From Moritella sp. (GTDB lineage: Bacteria > Pseudomonadota > Gammaproteobacteria > Enterobacterales > Moritellaceae): 64,000 nucleotides of DNA. Location of the stretch: the NCBI RefSeq assembly GCF_013215705.1, contig NZ_JABSQR010000016.1:58594-122593 (forward strand), read 5' to 3'. Positions 53,547 to 63,462 of the stretch are shown piece by piece. Each line of letters starts with the position of its first letter. The first letter of the stretch is position 1. The translations under genes were made by a program, and so were the position numbers. The notes under the pieces were generated by a model. That model had not been told where the DNA came from. It made no database searches and saw only the letters and a list, made by a program, of their open reading frames with translations.

Positions 53547-55283
53547 TCAACGATTGTAAGGTGCTTGTTTTTTCGCCCAAACCGCTAGTTTTTCACGAAA
53601 TATTTTGGCATTGTGGCGAATATCAACAGGAAAATCAGGGTGAATTAAAAACGCGTTGATCGCGGATGTTTGCTGATGCTTATTGCCAATCACGTTAAGT
53701 TCGTTAAATAACTGCTCAGTAGAGATGACAGCATCATGTTCTAATTCGACACACAGTAACGGGATGGTTTCACCTTGGTATTGGATCCCCACCAGTGCGG
53801 TACGTCTCACTTGCTCATGGGTATTAAATATACGCTCACAAGGGATCGGAAAATAGCGTTGACTCGGCGTGACGACACTGTGGGCTTTACGTCCACACAT
53901 CCATAACTGGCCTTGTTCATCCAAATATCCCAGATCCCCCATGCGGTGTCGAAACACTGGCTGTGACTCAGTGCTCGTTGGGTCTTTGATCTTGGCTTGT
54001 TGAGTGGCGACGTCGCGGCGATAATAGCGCTGACTGACCACTTGTCCTTTCACTACTATCTCACCAATTTGTTGGGTTGGTAAGGTTAACTCATCATCCC
54101 AATCTGTAATGACATCTTCGCTGATCGCAATAATGGCTATCTCAACATCTTTGATTGGCTGACCAACACAGATCCCGCCACCATTATCTGTAATGTCTTG
54201 CATAGTTAGCAGTGCTTTACTGCCAATTTTCGTAAGCGGCAATGACTCTGTAGCACCGTAAGAATTCCAGACTTCTACATTGGTATTCAGCAAGCGAGTA
54301 AAGCGTGAAATTGACGATAAGGTTGCCGGAGCGCCCGCAGAGATCACGCGTTTCAAACTGGTTAATATCTGCGGTTTATCGTGTTTGCAGCCCGCTTGAC
54401 CAAGGATCTCGATTAATGCCGGATTAGCAAACAGGTTAGTGCACTGGTATTTTTCAATGGCAGCAAAGATAAAGTCCGGGTTTGCGGTTATCGGTTTGCT
54501 GGCATCCATATCGGGCACAATTGACGCCATGCCCAGCGCCGGACCAAATAGCGAGAATAATGGAAAGGTACTGAGATCCCGTTCTCCGGGTTTGATACCG
54601 TAATCATCGCGGAGCGCTTGTATTTGCCCTTCAAACATTTGGTGACTGTAAACCACGCCTTTAGGCACGCCAGTACTGCCACTAGTGAATAATATGGCGC
54701 ACAAGTCACTGTTATCAAATAGCGCAATAGGATAAGGCTTAACCTGCTCATCTTGCTGTTTATTGGGGGTTAAATTGGTACGATACTCGGTTAATAAACG
54801 CAGTAAGCTCATTTGCCCAGTGAGGCGCGACAGTATTTCACAACCGCCGACGGTAAGGCTAAATTTGACACTGTCTTTACCCCAGCCAAACAGTTTACGC
54901 GCGATATGGGCTTTGGGAATACCAATGAAAGCATCGGGAGCCGATTCACTAAAACATTGTTTTAGATTGCGAATGCCCATTCCTGGATCAACCAAGATCG
55001 GCACGATACCGGCTTTAAATAATGCAAAGGTCAAGACAAAGAAATCGATGCTTGGCGTGACCATTAATACCGCTTTCATTCCTCGTTTTATGCCATAAGC
55101 ATTTAGCGCATAGGCGAGCTCATCACTTTGCTGATCAAGAGCGGCTAAATTAATCTCGTCATAAACCAATTGCCCTTTACAACTCTGCTGTACAGCGACG
55201 GCGAGCGAGTCGGGGGTCGCGAATGCGGCTTGTGAGAGGTGGCGACAGAAATTAATCGCCTCTGAGGTTGCGTTAATGGTCAT
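53547..55283 (-). CDS. oleC: OleC: beta-lactone synthetase (AMP-ligase family)
   Basis: This 578-residue ANL-superfamily enzyme has the AMP-binding P-loop ([17 protein letters not shown]), a second motif (YGATES) and a terminal hinge region ([24 protein letters not shown]). Unlike ordinary acyl-CoA ligases, OleC converts the beta-hydroxy acid to a cis-beta-lactone, as shown for this pathway in other bacteria. The gene lies 5 bases after oleB and 25 before oleD. This tight spacing suggests one transcript and fits the multi-protein OleBCD assembly reported elsewhere. Confidence 0.91.
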   Translation of the reverse strand: MTINATSEAINFCRHLSQAAFATPDSLAVAVQQSCKGQLVYDEINLAALDQQSDELAYALNAYGIKRGMKAVLMVTPSIDFFVLTFALFKAGIVPILVDPGMGIRNLKQCFSESAPDAFIGIPKAHIARKLFGWGKDSVKFSLTVGGCEILSRLTGQMSLLRLLTEYRTNLTPNKQQDEQVKPYPIALFDNSDLCAILFTSGSTGVPKGVVYSHQMFEGQIQALRDDYGIKPGERDLSTFPLFSLFGPALGMASIVPDMDASKPITANPDFIFAAIEKYQCTNLFANPALIEILGQAGCKHDKPQILTSLKRVISAGAPATLSSISRFTRLLNTNVEVWNSYGATESLPLTKIGSKALLTMQDITDNGGGICVGQPIKDVEIAIIAISEDVITDWDDELTLPTQQIGEIVVKGQVVSQRYYRRDVATQQAKIKDPTSTESQPVFRHRMGDLGYLDEQGQLWMCGRKAHSVVTPSQRYFPIPCERIFNTHEQVRRTALVGIQYQGETIPLLCVELEHDAVISTEQLFNELNVIGNKHQQTSAINAFLIHPDFPVDIRHNAKIFREKLAVWAKKQAPYNR

Positions 55284-55288
55284 ACAAC

Positions 55289-56182
55289 TTAACGCTTATC
55301 GGTCATGAAGTCGGTGATCAATGCAATGACTTCATCACTGGCGTCTTCCAGAATATAATGACCGCAGTCATCAAACTCATTTACTTGCGCGTGCGGCATG
55401 CGTTGTTTCCATTGTGCTAAAAAGTGTTTATCAAACACAAAATCTTTTAATCCCCAGCAGATCAGGGTTGGCACTGTCGAAAACTTAGCCAGACTATCGC
55501 CAATATCGGTGACTAACTGATAATTGCGGTCTTCAGGTTTTAGCGGAATGTCCTGCACAAAACGTAAGGTGGAAATACGGTTACGCCAAGAGTTAAAAGG
55601 CGATACATAAGCGCGGCGAACATCTCGGCTCATGGCTTTGCGACGGACACCAACAATCGACGCGATGGATGAAAAGGCATTAAAACCGCGCACTAAAAAC
55701 GTGCCGACAATGGTATTACGACAGATCCACAATGGCAGTGGAAACGCTTTTGATAACGGCAGGTGAAAAGCCGCGGTATTTAAGATCACTAGGCGTTTTA
55801 TCCGGTCTGGATATCGCGCCGCGTAACCCATACCTATCATGCCGCCCCAGTCGTGGACGACTAAGGTGATGTTCTCTTTAACATCCAGATGCTCAAGTAA
55901 TGCTTCCAGATCATCAATACGGCTGGTTAAGGTATAGTCGTAATCGTTATCATCGGGTTTATCAGACAGACCGCAACCAATATGATCGGGTACAATACAC
56001 TGATAATTGCTACTTAATGCCGAGACCAGATTACGATAATAAAACGACCAACTTGGGTTACCGTGAACCATGACGACAGGCTCTCCGGTTCCTTCATTGA
56101 GGTAATGATATTGCTGACCATTACGGTCAAGGAAATTACGTTTAAACGGAAATAATTTATCTAACATATTTGAAGTATCCAA
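55289..56182 (-). CDS. oleB: OleB: beta-lactone decarboxylase (haloalkane dehalogenase-like fold)
   Basis: This 297-residue alpha/beta-hydrolase has the [13 protein letters not shown] oxyanion segment, the nucleophile Asp in [12 protein letters not shown] and a late catalytic His (DCGHYILED). This is the haloalkane-dehalogenase-type signature used by OleB, which removes CO2 from the beta-lactone to give the cis-alkene. It starts 1 base after the oleA stop. No independent promoter is evident. Confidence 0.9.
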   Translation of the reverse strand: MDTSNMLDKLFPFKRNFLDRNGQQYHYLNEGTGEPVVMVHGNPSWSFYYRNLVSALSSNYQCIVPDHIGCGLSDKPDDNDYDYTLTSRIDDLEALLEHLDVKENITLVVHDWGGMIGMGYAARYPDRIKRLVILNTAAFHLPLSKAFPLPLWICRNTIVGTFLVRGFNAFSSIASIVGVRRKAMSRDVRRAYVSPFNSWRNRISTLRFVQDIPLKPEDRNYQLVTDIGDSLAKFSTVPTLICWGLKDFVFDKHFLAQWKQRMPHAQVNEFDDCGHYILEDASDEVIALITDFMTDKR

Positions 56183-56183
56183 G

Positions 56184-57233
56184 TTACCACTTTAATCCAA
56201 GCATCATACAATTTAAGCCACTGCCTATTCCTAAGAAGCTCACGTTGTCACCTTTCTTCAAAAAGCCTTCTTCGTCGGCCATCGCGGCTGTCACTGGCAG
56301 TGATACTGTGCCCATGTTCCCCAGGTATTTGAAGGTCGGAAATTCTTTTTCAACTGGAATATTTAAGGCGGTTAACACTTTCTTTTGGTTGGCTGCGCCC
56401 ACCTGATGACAAATCACTTTATTGACATCTTCGGGTGTCCATTGGCGTTGCGCTAAAAATTGCTGCCAGGTTTCTTGCGCCAGTGATACGCCTTCTTTAA
56501 GCAATTTGACTGCGTCGGTACGCATATATTCACGGTATAACTGCGTATCGATTTCTTTCAATCCCCACTGGCATAGGTCGTGATGTTCAGGCGCAGATAA
56601 GTGCGTGGCCCCGAGTAATTGGTGATTGTGAGACCCAGCTAAATTTAAACTGCCATCGGTAAGTAATATGGCTACTGCGCCAGAACCGCCGGTCAAGGTC
56701 GCCAGTGATGTGGCGTAATTTCTGATGGTCGGATCGGCTAACATATCATCGATAGTCACATCAACAATGTGACGTGCAGATTCACAAGAAACCACTAAAC
56801 CAGCTTTGATCTGGCCCAATTCGATGCGGTTGGCGATATCTAACATGCCGGACAAGGCCCCTAAACAGGCGTTGCTAATGTCATAAATGGCGGTGTTATT
56901 AGATACGCCCAGTTTTGCGGCGATACGGCAGGCTGTTGCTGGTTCGTGCTGATCACGGCAAACTCCGGTATACACCACAGCGCCGATATCGCTGACATCG
57001 ATGCCAGTTTCATCCAGGGCTTTTTGTGCGGCAATTAACGCGCCATCAGATAACATGTAGTCTTTTGGCCACCAGCGACGTTGGGTAATACCAGTGAGAG
57101 CGGCAAGTTGGCCCACAGGAATGCGCAGCTTTTGATATAAAGGAGCTAAGCGAAGCTCCAGAGCTGTACTTGTTATGATTTCTGGAGCTAGTTCATAGGT
57201 CAGGCTATTAATAAAAACGCGGTTATATTTCAT
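56184..57233 (-). CDS. oleA: OleA: acyl-CoA head-to-head condensing enzyme (thiolase fold)
   Basis: This 349-residue FabH/HMGS-like enzyme has the nucleophilic Cys123 in DISNACLGALSGM, an active-site Glu in QHEPATACRIA, His in VICHQVGAANQKKV and the C-terminal GIGSGLNCMMLG. OleA joins two fatty acyl-CoAs by Claisen condensation, the first step of long-chain olefin synthesis. In polyunsaturated-fatty-acid-making marine bacteria this pathway yields a C31 polyene hydrocarbon thought to aid growth in the cold. It leads the oleABCD operon. The upstream region contains one copy of a 75-base direct repeat. Confidence 0.92.
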   Translation of the reverse strand: MKYNRVFINSLTYELAPEIITSTALELRLAPLYQKLRIPVGQLAALTGITQRRWWPKDYMLSDGALIAAQKALDETGIDVSDIGAVVYTGVCRDQHEPATACRIAAKLGVSNNTAIYDISNACLGALSGMLDIANRIELGQIKAGLVVSCESARHIVDVTIDDMLADPTIRNYATSLATLTGGSGAVAILLTDGSLNLAGSHNHQLLGATHLSAPEHHDLCQWGLKEIDTQLYREYMRTDAVKLLKEGVSLAQETWQQFLAQRQWTPEDVNKVICHQVGAANQKKVLTALNIPVEKEFPTFKYLGNMGTVSLPVTAAMADEEGFLKKGDNVSFLGIGSGLNCMMLGLKW

Positions 57234-57258
57234 GGCTAGGTCATTTTGCTCAATAATT

Positions 57259-57330
57259 AGGCGGATTATCGCCTCATTCTAATTATGTTTACGTTATTTG
57301 AGCAAGAAAGCGTTGATTATTCAACTAAAA
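57259..57330. repeat. Direct repeat copy A flanking the DUF5692 pair
   Basis: AGGCGGATTATCGCCTC, AATTAtg, ACGTTATTTGAGC, then GCG and ATTCAACTAAAA recur in the same order and orientation at 60356-60434. This copy is 7-8 bases shorter. It includes a short hairpin (GGCG ATTAT CGCC). It sits just upstream of oleA. Confidence 0.75.
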
Positions 57331-57491
57331 ATAACAATTATATAATGGAATTAATATAAAAGAACGGTTACGCAATGAGAATGAGGCATCTTTTGGGTGC
57401 GTTGAGATAGCGCTATAATGATGCTAAGGAGAATGTTGGTTTATGCTTAGCGGAATATGCGTGGTCGCAGCTGCTATAATACCGAATTAAC

Positions 57492-57527
57492 AAGACCGAG
57501 CGGATGTTATCCTGAACGGTCTTTTTA
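57492..57527. terminator. Hairpin between the DUF5692 genes and oleA
   Basis: AAGACCG (57492-57498) pairs with CGGTCTT (57517-57523) around an 18-base loop. A T-run follows on the plus strand, while both neighbouring genes are on the minus strand, where the run is weaker. It probably acts as the end of the DUF5692 unit. Confidence 0.5.
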
Positions 57528-57559
57528 TACTCACTAATTATTTAAACGTACCGAAAGAA

Positions 57560-58798
57560 TTATGTTATTACAGCCTGAGCATTGGCTTTATTTGCTTTTT
57601 TAACTTGATAGAAACGTACCAGCTGAATAACACACATTATATTAAGTACTAAACTAAGTACTGCAATTGGGTATGTTAATGATTCGTCTCTTGGGAAAAT
57701 CCACAAATTGCGTTCGTAAAATTGGGTAAAGGTAAAATAGAACATAAACCAGATAGCCAATGTATAAGCACGAGCCTGTAACCATGTTCCTTTCTTGATA
57801 AATAAGGCCGGAATCGTTGCCGCGATAATAACCATCAATTGCGCGGACGCAGAGGCAGGGAAGTTCAGGTAAACATAAGTGAAATTCCACACATCATAAG
57901 CGATGATCCAAAGTGTGGTCATTTGTGGCCAGATCATATCCTTCTGCGCAGAATTATCTGCCTTAATGCCTTTCCAACCATAGTAACAAGTTAGAATAGA
58001 TAACACCCCGGCAAGGCCGTTAAGAATGTTCGGAGTGAATCCCATACTAAAGTCTTGTCCTACCGCTTCTGCAATATTACCTGCAAGGAAGAATACACAG
58101 AACATTTTAGCTGCATTATACTCATGTACTTTAGTAAATCGCATCAGTAAGAAGAATACACACGCAAGGACCACAGAATAAACTTTTGCCCATTTAAACC
58201 AGTATACGACGCCTTGGTATGGCCAAACAAAGATACTGAGCACGATTGAAAGACCAACGAAGAAAACAAAACCACTCCATTTAAAGCGACGGAATAGCTC
58301 GTTTAACAGGATCAACACAAACAAGGTTAAAATAATGTGCAACTTAGCAATAAAGCTATGCCAGCGCAGAAGTTTAAATTCAACATCCTTCTCAAGGATC
58401 AGGAGTGAATCTCCCGGTACATTCAGATTTACCTGGATATTTTCTGCATCGATGATAGTTAAGCTGGCGATATCAAAATCTCGGATCGCACTGCCTTCTA
58501 GTGGGTGGATAGTAATTGCTTGACCATTCAGCGACCACTGATGAATTTCGTGTTCATCTTGGCCGTTGAATTTTTTTTCAATGAGCACTTTACCATTCGT
58601 CTCAAATTCTAAATGATAAGATAACCCACCTTTACCTGGCATTCCCTCCAAAATAATTTGGTACATGCCAATTGTAGGTAGTTCCTTTTGGCCAAGCGTG
58701 TTAGCCGGATCATCCTGAGCCCATGTATTAAAAGATACGGCGCAGCACAAGCAAAGTATTGCTGTGAGCCATTTCTTTATGACGTTAGTATTAATCAT
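57560..58798 (-). CDS. DUF5692-like membrane protein, long form with periplasmic N-domain
   Basis: This 412-residue protein has a signal peptide (cleavage near NTWAQ) and an extracytoplasmic beta-rich domain (about residues 30-140). About seven to eight membrane helices follow, containing WFKWAKVYSVVLA and YDVWNFTYVYLNFPASA. The membrane half matches the protein encoded immediately upstream (58847-59785), with the same order of conserved Trp/Asn motifs, so the two are paralogues of the DUF5692 type. The gap between them is 48 bases, pointing to one operon. Function is unknown. The extra soluble domain is absent from the paralogue. Confidence 0.72.
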   Translation of the reverse strand: MINTNVIKKWLTAILCLCCAVSFNTWAQDDPANTLGQKELPTIGMYQIILEGMPGKGGLSYHLEFETNGKVLIEKKFNGQDEHEIHQWSLNGQAITIHPLEGSAIRDFDIASLTIIDAENIQVNLNVPGDSLLILEKDVEFKLLRWHSFIAKLHIILTLFVLILLNELFRRFKWSGFVFFVGLSIVLSIFVWPYQGVVYWFKWAKVYSVVLACVFFLLMRFTKVHEYNAAKMFCVFFLAGNIAEAVGQDFSMGFTPNILNGLAGVLSILTCYYGWKGIKADNSAQKDMIWPQMTTLWIIAYDVWNFTYVYLNFPASASAQLMVIIAATIPALFIKKGTWLQARAYTLAIWFMFYFTFTQFYERNLWIFPRDESLTYPIAVLSLVLNIMCVIQLVRFYQVKKANKANAQAVIT

Positions 58799-58846
58799 AT
58801 TGTTTCCTTTATATTCTAGTACTCTATGTTTGATTACATAAAATTG

Positions 58847-59785
58847 TTAAGACTGAACAGAGTTGGTTTGTTCCAACTGTTTTCTATTCTCGGGTTTATT
58901 GTGGAAATAGAATCGAGAGCAGAATCCAGCATCTGCATTCGCAACTTCCGTATCTGCATATATACCTGCGGGTGCTGTAGCAGGGTGTCTGAATTTTTGA
59001 TCACACTTACCGGTATACATCTGCCAGTTGTACCAAGTAATGTAGACAGCACCACAGACAATGTTGAATAAGCCCCAGTTATCCACGAACATTTGGTTTG
59101 CCCAAGCAGACGAATCCATGAACGGCAGGACATCGGTTGTAGCCAACTGAATAACAAAGAAGGCCAGCGTATAAATACGTCCCATGATGTATAGATCATG
59201 ACGGCCAAATAATGAATAAAGCTCACAAGCGATTAAAATAGCAAGACCGCCAGCAAACTCGTCAGGAATACAACCGAGTAAAAACGCCGCATTCCAAGTG
59301 GTGTACAGGAAGCACCAGCCTAATGGGAAATCGACGATCAAGTCACCACAGGTGATCTTTTCAACACGCCAAAACTTGCCCACAAACGGAATCGTCAGCA
59401 CCAGAATGAAGCCGGTTAGCGAGTTCATATAGTTACCAAATTGCCAATCACGGATAGAGGCTTCAGTAATGTTTAACGCGAGGACGAAGAATAAAAACCA
59501 CAGGGTCCAGGGTTTCTTAAATATTTCCCAAAACGCGCCTTGTTTTTTTTCAAACACGGCGATACGCATGAAGCCAACAATAACCATGGGTAATAACACA
59601 CTAATAATCTTTGCCCATTCAAACCAGTTATCTCGGTTGGCAGCCCAGAGCGGACAGGTAAACAAAGACAGAATGATAAATGCGGCACCAATCTTGCGAT
59701 AGCGCCTGCATACTTCTGTTAGTGCAAAAGCGATCAATGCGTAGACAATTATGGCAATAATAATTGTTATATTTGAGGGTTCCAT
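58847..59785 (-). CDS. DUF5692-like membrane protein, short form
   Basis: This 312-residue membrane protein has about nine helices and no signal peptide domain. Shared motifs with its neighbour are WFEWAKIISVLLP, YTTWNAAFLLGCIP and RIYTLAFFVIQ. It begins the minus-strand pair and is preceded by GGAGAAAGGAAAT. The DUF5692 assignment is from memory of the motif pattern; no function is known. The pair lies between two 75-base direct repeats, upstream of oleABCD. Confidence 0.72.
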   Translation of the reverse strand: MEPSNITIIIAIIVYALIAFALTEVCRRYRKIGAAFIILSLFTCPLWAANRDNWFEWAKIISVLLPMVIVGFMRIAVFEKKQGAFWEIFKKPWTLWFLFFVLALNITEASIRDWQFGNYMNSLTGFILVLTIPFVGKFWRVEKITCGDLIVDFPLGWCFLYTTWNAAFLLGCIPDEFAGGLAILIACELYSLFGRHDLYIMGRIYTLAFFVIQLATTDVLPFMDSSAWANQMFVDNWGLFNIVCGAVYITWYNWQMYTGKCDQKFRHPATAPAGIYADTEVANADAGFCSRFYFHNKPENRKQLEQTNSVQS

Positions 59786-60355
59786 ATTTCCTTTCTCCTA
59801 AAAACGATGAATAAATAAACCGATTACAATAGTAAAATACCAGCAGGTACTTTGGGTTATGCATGGTTAATTTAACGTTTAGGCTCCTTAATCAAGTGGC
59901 GCCTTAACCTTCTATCTTCCCTTTGGTTTAGAGTTATTACTCTAAATTAAGGGTGAGAAAAACCATAGAAAAAATCTATTTGCTGTAATTGATATTATAA
60001 CAGTACAACTAACATTATTGTCTTACTGGGCGTTATAACACCAGATGAACTCGTGGCTAAATGTTCTGAGTACAGGAGTTACTTTACGGTTTTCGCTTTT
60101 AATTCTCTGTATTGGTAATATAACGTTTTCTCATTAATTACTACCCATAAGAGGGTATCAGTACTGTGGGCTAATAAAGTGATCTATTTCAAATTATGAT
60201 TAATTGCTGATAAATATTGAATATAAATAACCTTCAACACCATGTGGCGTAAACAAGCTAAATTTTCTGTACTGTTGTCACGATGAATTTGACACGGAAG
60301 ACCGATACGTGAAAGGAAGCTATCGATGGGTAATCGTATTACTTTACAATAGTGA
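59786..60355. other. Long gap upstream of the DUF5692 pair
   Basis: These 570 bases are AT-rich. They must contain the promoter of the pair. A 64-codon minus-strand frame (60184-60378) has no protein-like character or ribosome site. A near-palindrome TTTAGAGTTATTACTCTAAA (59928-59947) is visible and could be a regulator site upstream of the pair. Confidence 0.45.
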
Positions 60356-60434
60356 GGCGAATTATCGCCTCGTTTCAATTACATAGATTACGTTAACGTT
60401 ATTTGAGCTAGGATGCGGTGCAGATTCAACTAAA
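60356..60434. repeat. Direct repeat copy B
   Basis: This is the second copy of the repeat at 57259-57330, in the same orientation, ending 3 bases past the 3' end of the EmrD-like gene. It includes a 7-bp hairpin (GAGGCGA / TCGCCTC, 60355-60372). It could serve as terminator of the exporter gene as well as mark a duplication or insertion boundary. Confidence 0.75.
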
Positions 60435-60437
60435 AGT

Positions 60438-61661
60438 TTATTTCGAGTTATGCGCGTTTAAGGTTAAAATAGGGTTTGTTTTTATATACCTACGTCGGCT
60501 ATGCGTTAATATCAGCGCAATGGCTAAACCTGTGAGTAAATAGAAGATCCCCAAACTAGTCTGATTGTTGATAAAATGCTTGATTAAAAAACCACCGAAC
60601 AGCCCGGCAATACACATCTGTACCGAACCCGATAATGCAGACACCGCTCCGACTTGCTTACTGTGTGGTGCCAGTAACATGCTTATCGATAATGGGAAGC
60701 TGATCCCTTGTGCTATGGATAGTAAAGTAAAACCAAATATCAGGTTGCGCAACGACATCTCATTAAACACTAACCAACAGCCAGACATCATCATAATGCT
60801 CGATGCTAAGTACATTAGCTGATTGGTGGTGAAGCGCTTATTTAGTTTATTTAAGATCAAGCTGCCCATTAATAATCCTGCAGATGGGATGATCATCACT
60901 TCTCCGTACTCTGCTGCACTGAGATTTAGTCCATCTTGTAATAAAAAGGGCAGTAGTGATACAGAGACCAGACTCGATAAATAACCGATCCAGTTATAGC
61001 TTGCTGATGAAATGACTTGATAGTTTCTTGACAGGTGCCAGTAGCCGAGCAGGGTCTTTTTGATATTAAATTTTGTCACAGCATGAGGTAGCGTTTCAGG
61101 CAAGACAAAGTAGCCCAAGGTGAAAATGGCCAATAGATAAACGAGTACAAAGCTAAACACGGATTGCCAGCCAAAATGCCATGCGACCCAGCCGCCGACA
61201 ACAGGTGCCAAAATAGGCAGGATAGATGCTGTTACGGACATATAAGCCATCGCTTGAGTGAGTTGACTGCCACTGTAACTATCGCGGATCACACTGCGGC
61301 CTAATACCGATGCACTACCTGCGCCTAAACCTTGTAATAAGCGACCTGCAATCAGAGCGGTATAACTGTCGGGTAATAGCACACACATGAGTGTACCGAC
61401 TAAATAGATACCTTGACCGAGTAAAAATACCGGGCGACGACCAATCGCATCAGATAAGGGCCCATAAAAAAGTTGTGATAATCCAAACCCGAGTAAAAAT
61501 AGGGTAACAAGCTGCTGAATGTCGGCTTGGGGCACCCCAAGATCACGGCTTATCAATGGCAATGAAGGCAGATAAATACTGACACCCACTTGTCCAGTGG
61601 CAATGATCATCATGGCTAAGGCAAGTGGGATTTTGTTAAATGGCATTTGATTTATATTCAT
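60438..61661 (-). CDS. EmrD/Bcr-type MFS multidrug efflux protein
   Basis: This 407-residue protein has 12 predicted helices and is of the DHA1 drug:H+ antiporter type. Signatures are the TM1 segment GQVGVSIYLPSLPLISRDL, LSQLFYGPLSDAIGRRPVFL (motif A) and a motif C-like SILPILAPVVGGWVAWHFGWQ. It matches the Bcr/CflA and EmrD group. It stands alone on the minus strand. A second in-frame Met (MPFNKIP) follows five residues after the first. Confidence 0.85.
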   Translation of the reverse strand: MNINQMPFNKIPLALAMMIIATGQVGVSIYLPSLPLISRDLGVPQADIQQLVTLFLLGFGLSQLFYGPLSDAIGRRPVFLLGQGIYLVGTLMCVLLPDSYTALIAGRLLQGLGAGSASVLGRSVIRDSYSGSQLTQAMAYMSVTASILPILAPVVGGWVAWHFGWQSVFSFVLVYLLAIFTLGYFVLPETLPHAVTKFNIKKTLLGYWHLSRNYQVISSASYNWIGYLSSLVSVSLLPFLLQDGLNLSAAEYGEVMIIPSAGLLMGSLILNKLNKRFTTNQLMYLASSIMMMSGCWLVFNEMSLRNLIFGFTLLSIAQGISFPLSISMLLAPHSKQVGAVSALSGSVQMCIAGLFGGFLIKHFINNQTSLGIFYLLTGLAIALILTHSRRRYIKTNPILTLNAHNSK

Positions 61662-61714
61662 GTAGTCAGTGTATATTAAGGCTATATAAATGATAATCCG
61701 ATTTATTGGAACGT

Positions 61715-61739
61715 CATTAAGTCTAAGTAGGACTTAATG
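61715..61739. promoter_or_regulatory. Inverted repeat upstream of the EmrD-like gene
   Basis: A perfect 9-bp dyad (CATTAAGTC / GACTTAATG, 7-base spacer) lies about 55 bases before the efflux gene start, in a divergent region. It could be the operator of an efflux repressor. No regulator gene is adjacent. Confidence 0.45.
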
Positions 61740-61954
61740 TAGGCGGTATTTGTAGCGGCCAGTCATTCACAATATCGCCATGCCGATTAGGCCCAATGGA
61801 CGAGTGATACATAGCCTTCAGGAGCTCAATCAATTATTTTTGTGATCTGTTACTTGAATTATTATCGACTCGGTAACGAGTACTAGGTGTTTAGAGAGCT
61901 ATAGCTTACTATTAATTGTTATTTTTCAATTGGTTGCTTTGTTAAGGGTGAAAG

Positions 61955-63358
61955 ATGTTAAGAAGATTACCAATATGCATGTTATTGCTGATATCTGCGT
62001 GTTCTAGTCAACAACAAGAACAGCAAATAAAAGTAAGCGTTGAACCGGAACCAGTTGAATTGCGACTTGCAGAGCATTGGCAATTATCCTATTTTGATGA
62101 GCAGATATTTAATAGCAAAGTTGCCGTGTTAGAAGCTGGCAACAAGCATAACCCGCCTGTCATTTTGATTCATGGGCTTGGCCAAATAGGTATGAAAGAT
62201 TGGTTTAGTGTTATTCCAACTCTTGAAAAAAACTACCATGTGATAGCCATCGATCTACCCGGTTTTGGCCTTTCTGCTGCTAAGGGACGCTTTCTGTCGA
62301 CTAATTATGCCCATGTTATTGCTAAAATTAGCAAGCAATATAGTAGTGAAAAGGCGATTATCATTGGTCACTCTATGGGCGGGGCGGTCGCTTTACGTTA
62401 TACCGAACTGTATGCAGAGTTAGTTAAACAGCTGATTTTGGTGGATGCTGCTGGACTATTAGAAAAATCAGCATTTATTAAGCACATTGTGGCCTTTGAG
62501 CCTGGTGATGATTCATCTACGTTTCTGCAACAGCAAATTGAAGGGTTAAACGAGGTTAGCTCATCAATCATAGAGGCTACGACCAAAAGTACTTTGATAA
62601 CTAATTTTTTACAAGATAATGATTATGTATGGAATTGGTTAGTATCCGACTCAAGCAATATGAATGCCGCGTTAAGTTTGGTTGAAGAAGATTTTAGTCA
62701 AGCGGTTAATCAGGTTGCTGTACCGGTTAATATTATTTGGGGTGATAAAGATAATGTCGCACCACTTCGCACAGGAAAAGTGCTTAATAAACAAATGAGC
62801 CACGCACGTTTACAGGTGATTAAAGGAGCAGGGCATGTGCCGATGAAAAGCCACCATGCTGACTTTATGAGTGCTTTAGAAACTGCACTCAACGAACCTA
62901 TCACAGATAAATATAGTCTACCAAGCACAGGGGAAAACCAAGGCATTTTAACTTGTCAGGGGGAAAATGATAAAACCTATTCCGGTCATTATGATGCGAT
63001 TGTAGTGAAAGACTGTGGCAGGATTCGATTGATAAACATCAGTACAGGAGGTTTGTTAATTAAAGATTCTGTAGTGGAAATTGAGAATTTAACCTTTTCC
63101 AGCCAAAGCAGCTCGCTAACGTTTGACGAATCGGTTGTTACCATGACCAATGCTGACATATCTGGGCATAACACAATGTTAATTAATGGTAGCCGTTTGG
63201 ATATGGCTGGCATTTCTATTCAGGCGACAGGGGATGCGGTGATGGTAGGTAATGGGTCTCGAATCTCAGTGTCTCTCAGTGATATTAATAGCCCTAAATA
63301 TAAAGGGGTGGTACATGGTATTTTTTATCTTAGAAATCAGCCATTGATAGAGCAATAA
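61955..63358 (+). CDS. Lipoprotein alpha/beta-hydrolase with beta-helix-like C-terminus
   Basis: This 467-residue lipoprotein has the lipobox LLISAC (Cys16). Residues about 55-310 are an alpha/beta-hydrolase: oxyanion loop HGLGQ, nucleophile elbow GHSMGG, acid in IWGDKDNVAP and His in GAGHVP. Residues about 325-455 are a different module made of short regular strands (ILTCQGEND ... VVKDCGRIRLINISTGGLLIKDSVVEIENLTF), which looks like a right-handed parallel beta-helix. The combination is unusual. The enzyme is likely at the inner leaflet of the outer membrane; the substrate is unknown. It is a single-gene unit. Confidence 0.85.
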   Translation: MLRRLPICMLLLISACSSQQQEQQIKVSVEPEPVELRLAEHWQLSYFDEQIFNSKVAVLEAGNKHNPPVILIHGLGQIGMKDWFSVIPTLEKNYHVIAIDLPGFGLSAAKGRFLSTNYAHVIAKISKQYSSEKAIIIGHSMGGAVALRYTELYAELVKQLILVDAAGLLEKSAFIKHIVAFEPGDDSSTFLQQQIEGLNEVSSSIIEATTKSTLITNFLQDNDYVWNWLVSDSSNMNAALSLVEEDFSQAVNQVAVPVNIIWGDKDNVAPLRTGKVLNKQMSHARLQVIKGAGHVPMKSHHADFMSALETALNEPITDKYSLPSTGENQGILTCQGENDKTYSGHYDAIVVKDCGRIRLINISTGGLLIKDSVVEIENLTFSSQSSSLTFDESVVTMTNADISGHNTMLINGSRLDMAGISIQATGDAVMVGNGSRISVSLSDINSPKYKGVVHGIFYLRNQPLIEQ

Positions 63359-63462
63359 TGTTGATTTTATGTCTGTGATTGAGATAGTTAGTGCAATATG
63401 ACAGAAACTAATTATTCTCATTTCGATTTCAGATGGTATGGATATGGTGTAATAATAGGTCA

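Larger units (their letters stand above)
57234..57559 (-). other. Control region upstream of oleA
   Basis: This 326-base gap holds the oleA promoter region, direct-repeat copy A (57259-57330) and a hairpin at 57492-57527. The middle is AT-rich with no gene. The -35/-10 elements cannot be fixed with confidence. Confidence 0.45.

Noticed and set aside
60184..60378. 64-codon minus-strand frame upstream of the DUF5692 pair
   Set aside because: There is no ribosome site and no family character; it overlaps the direct repeat copy B.
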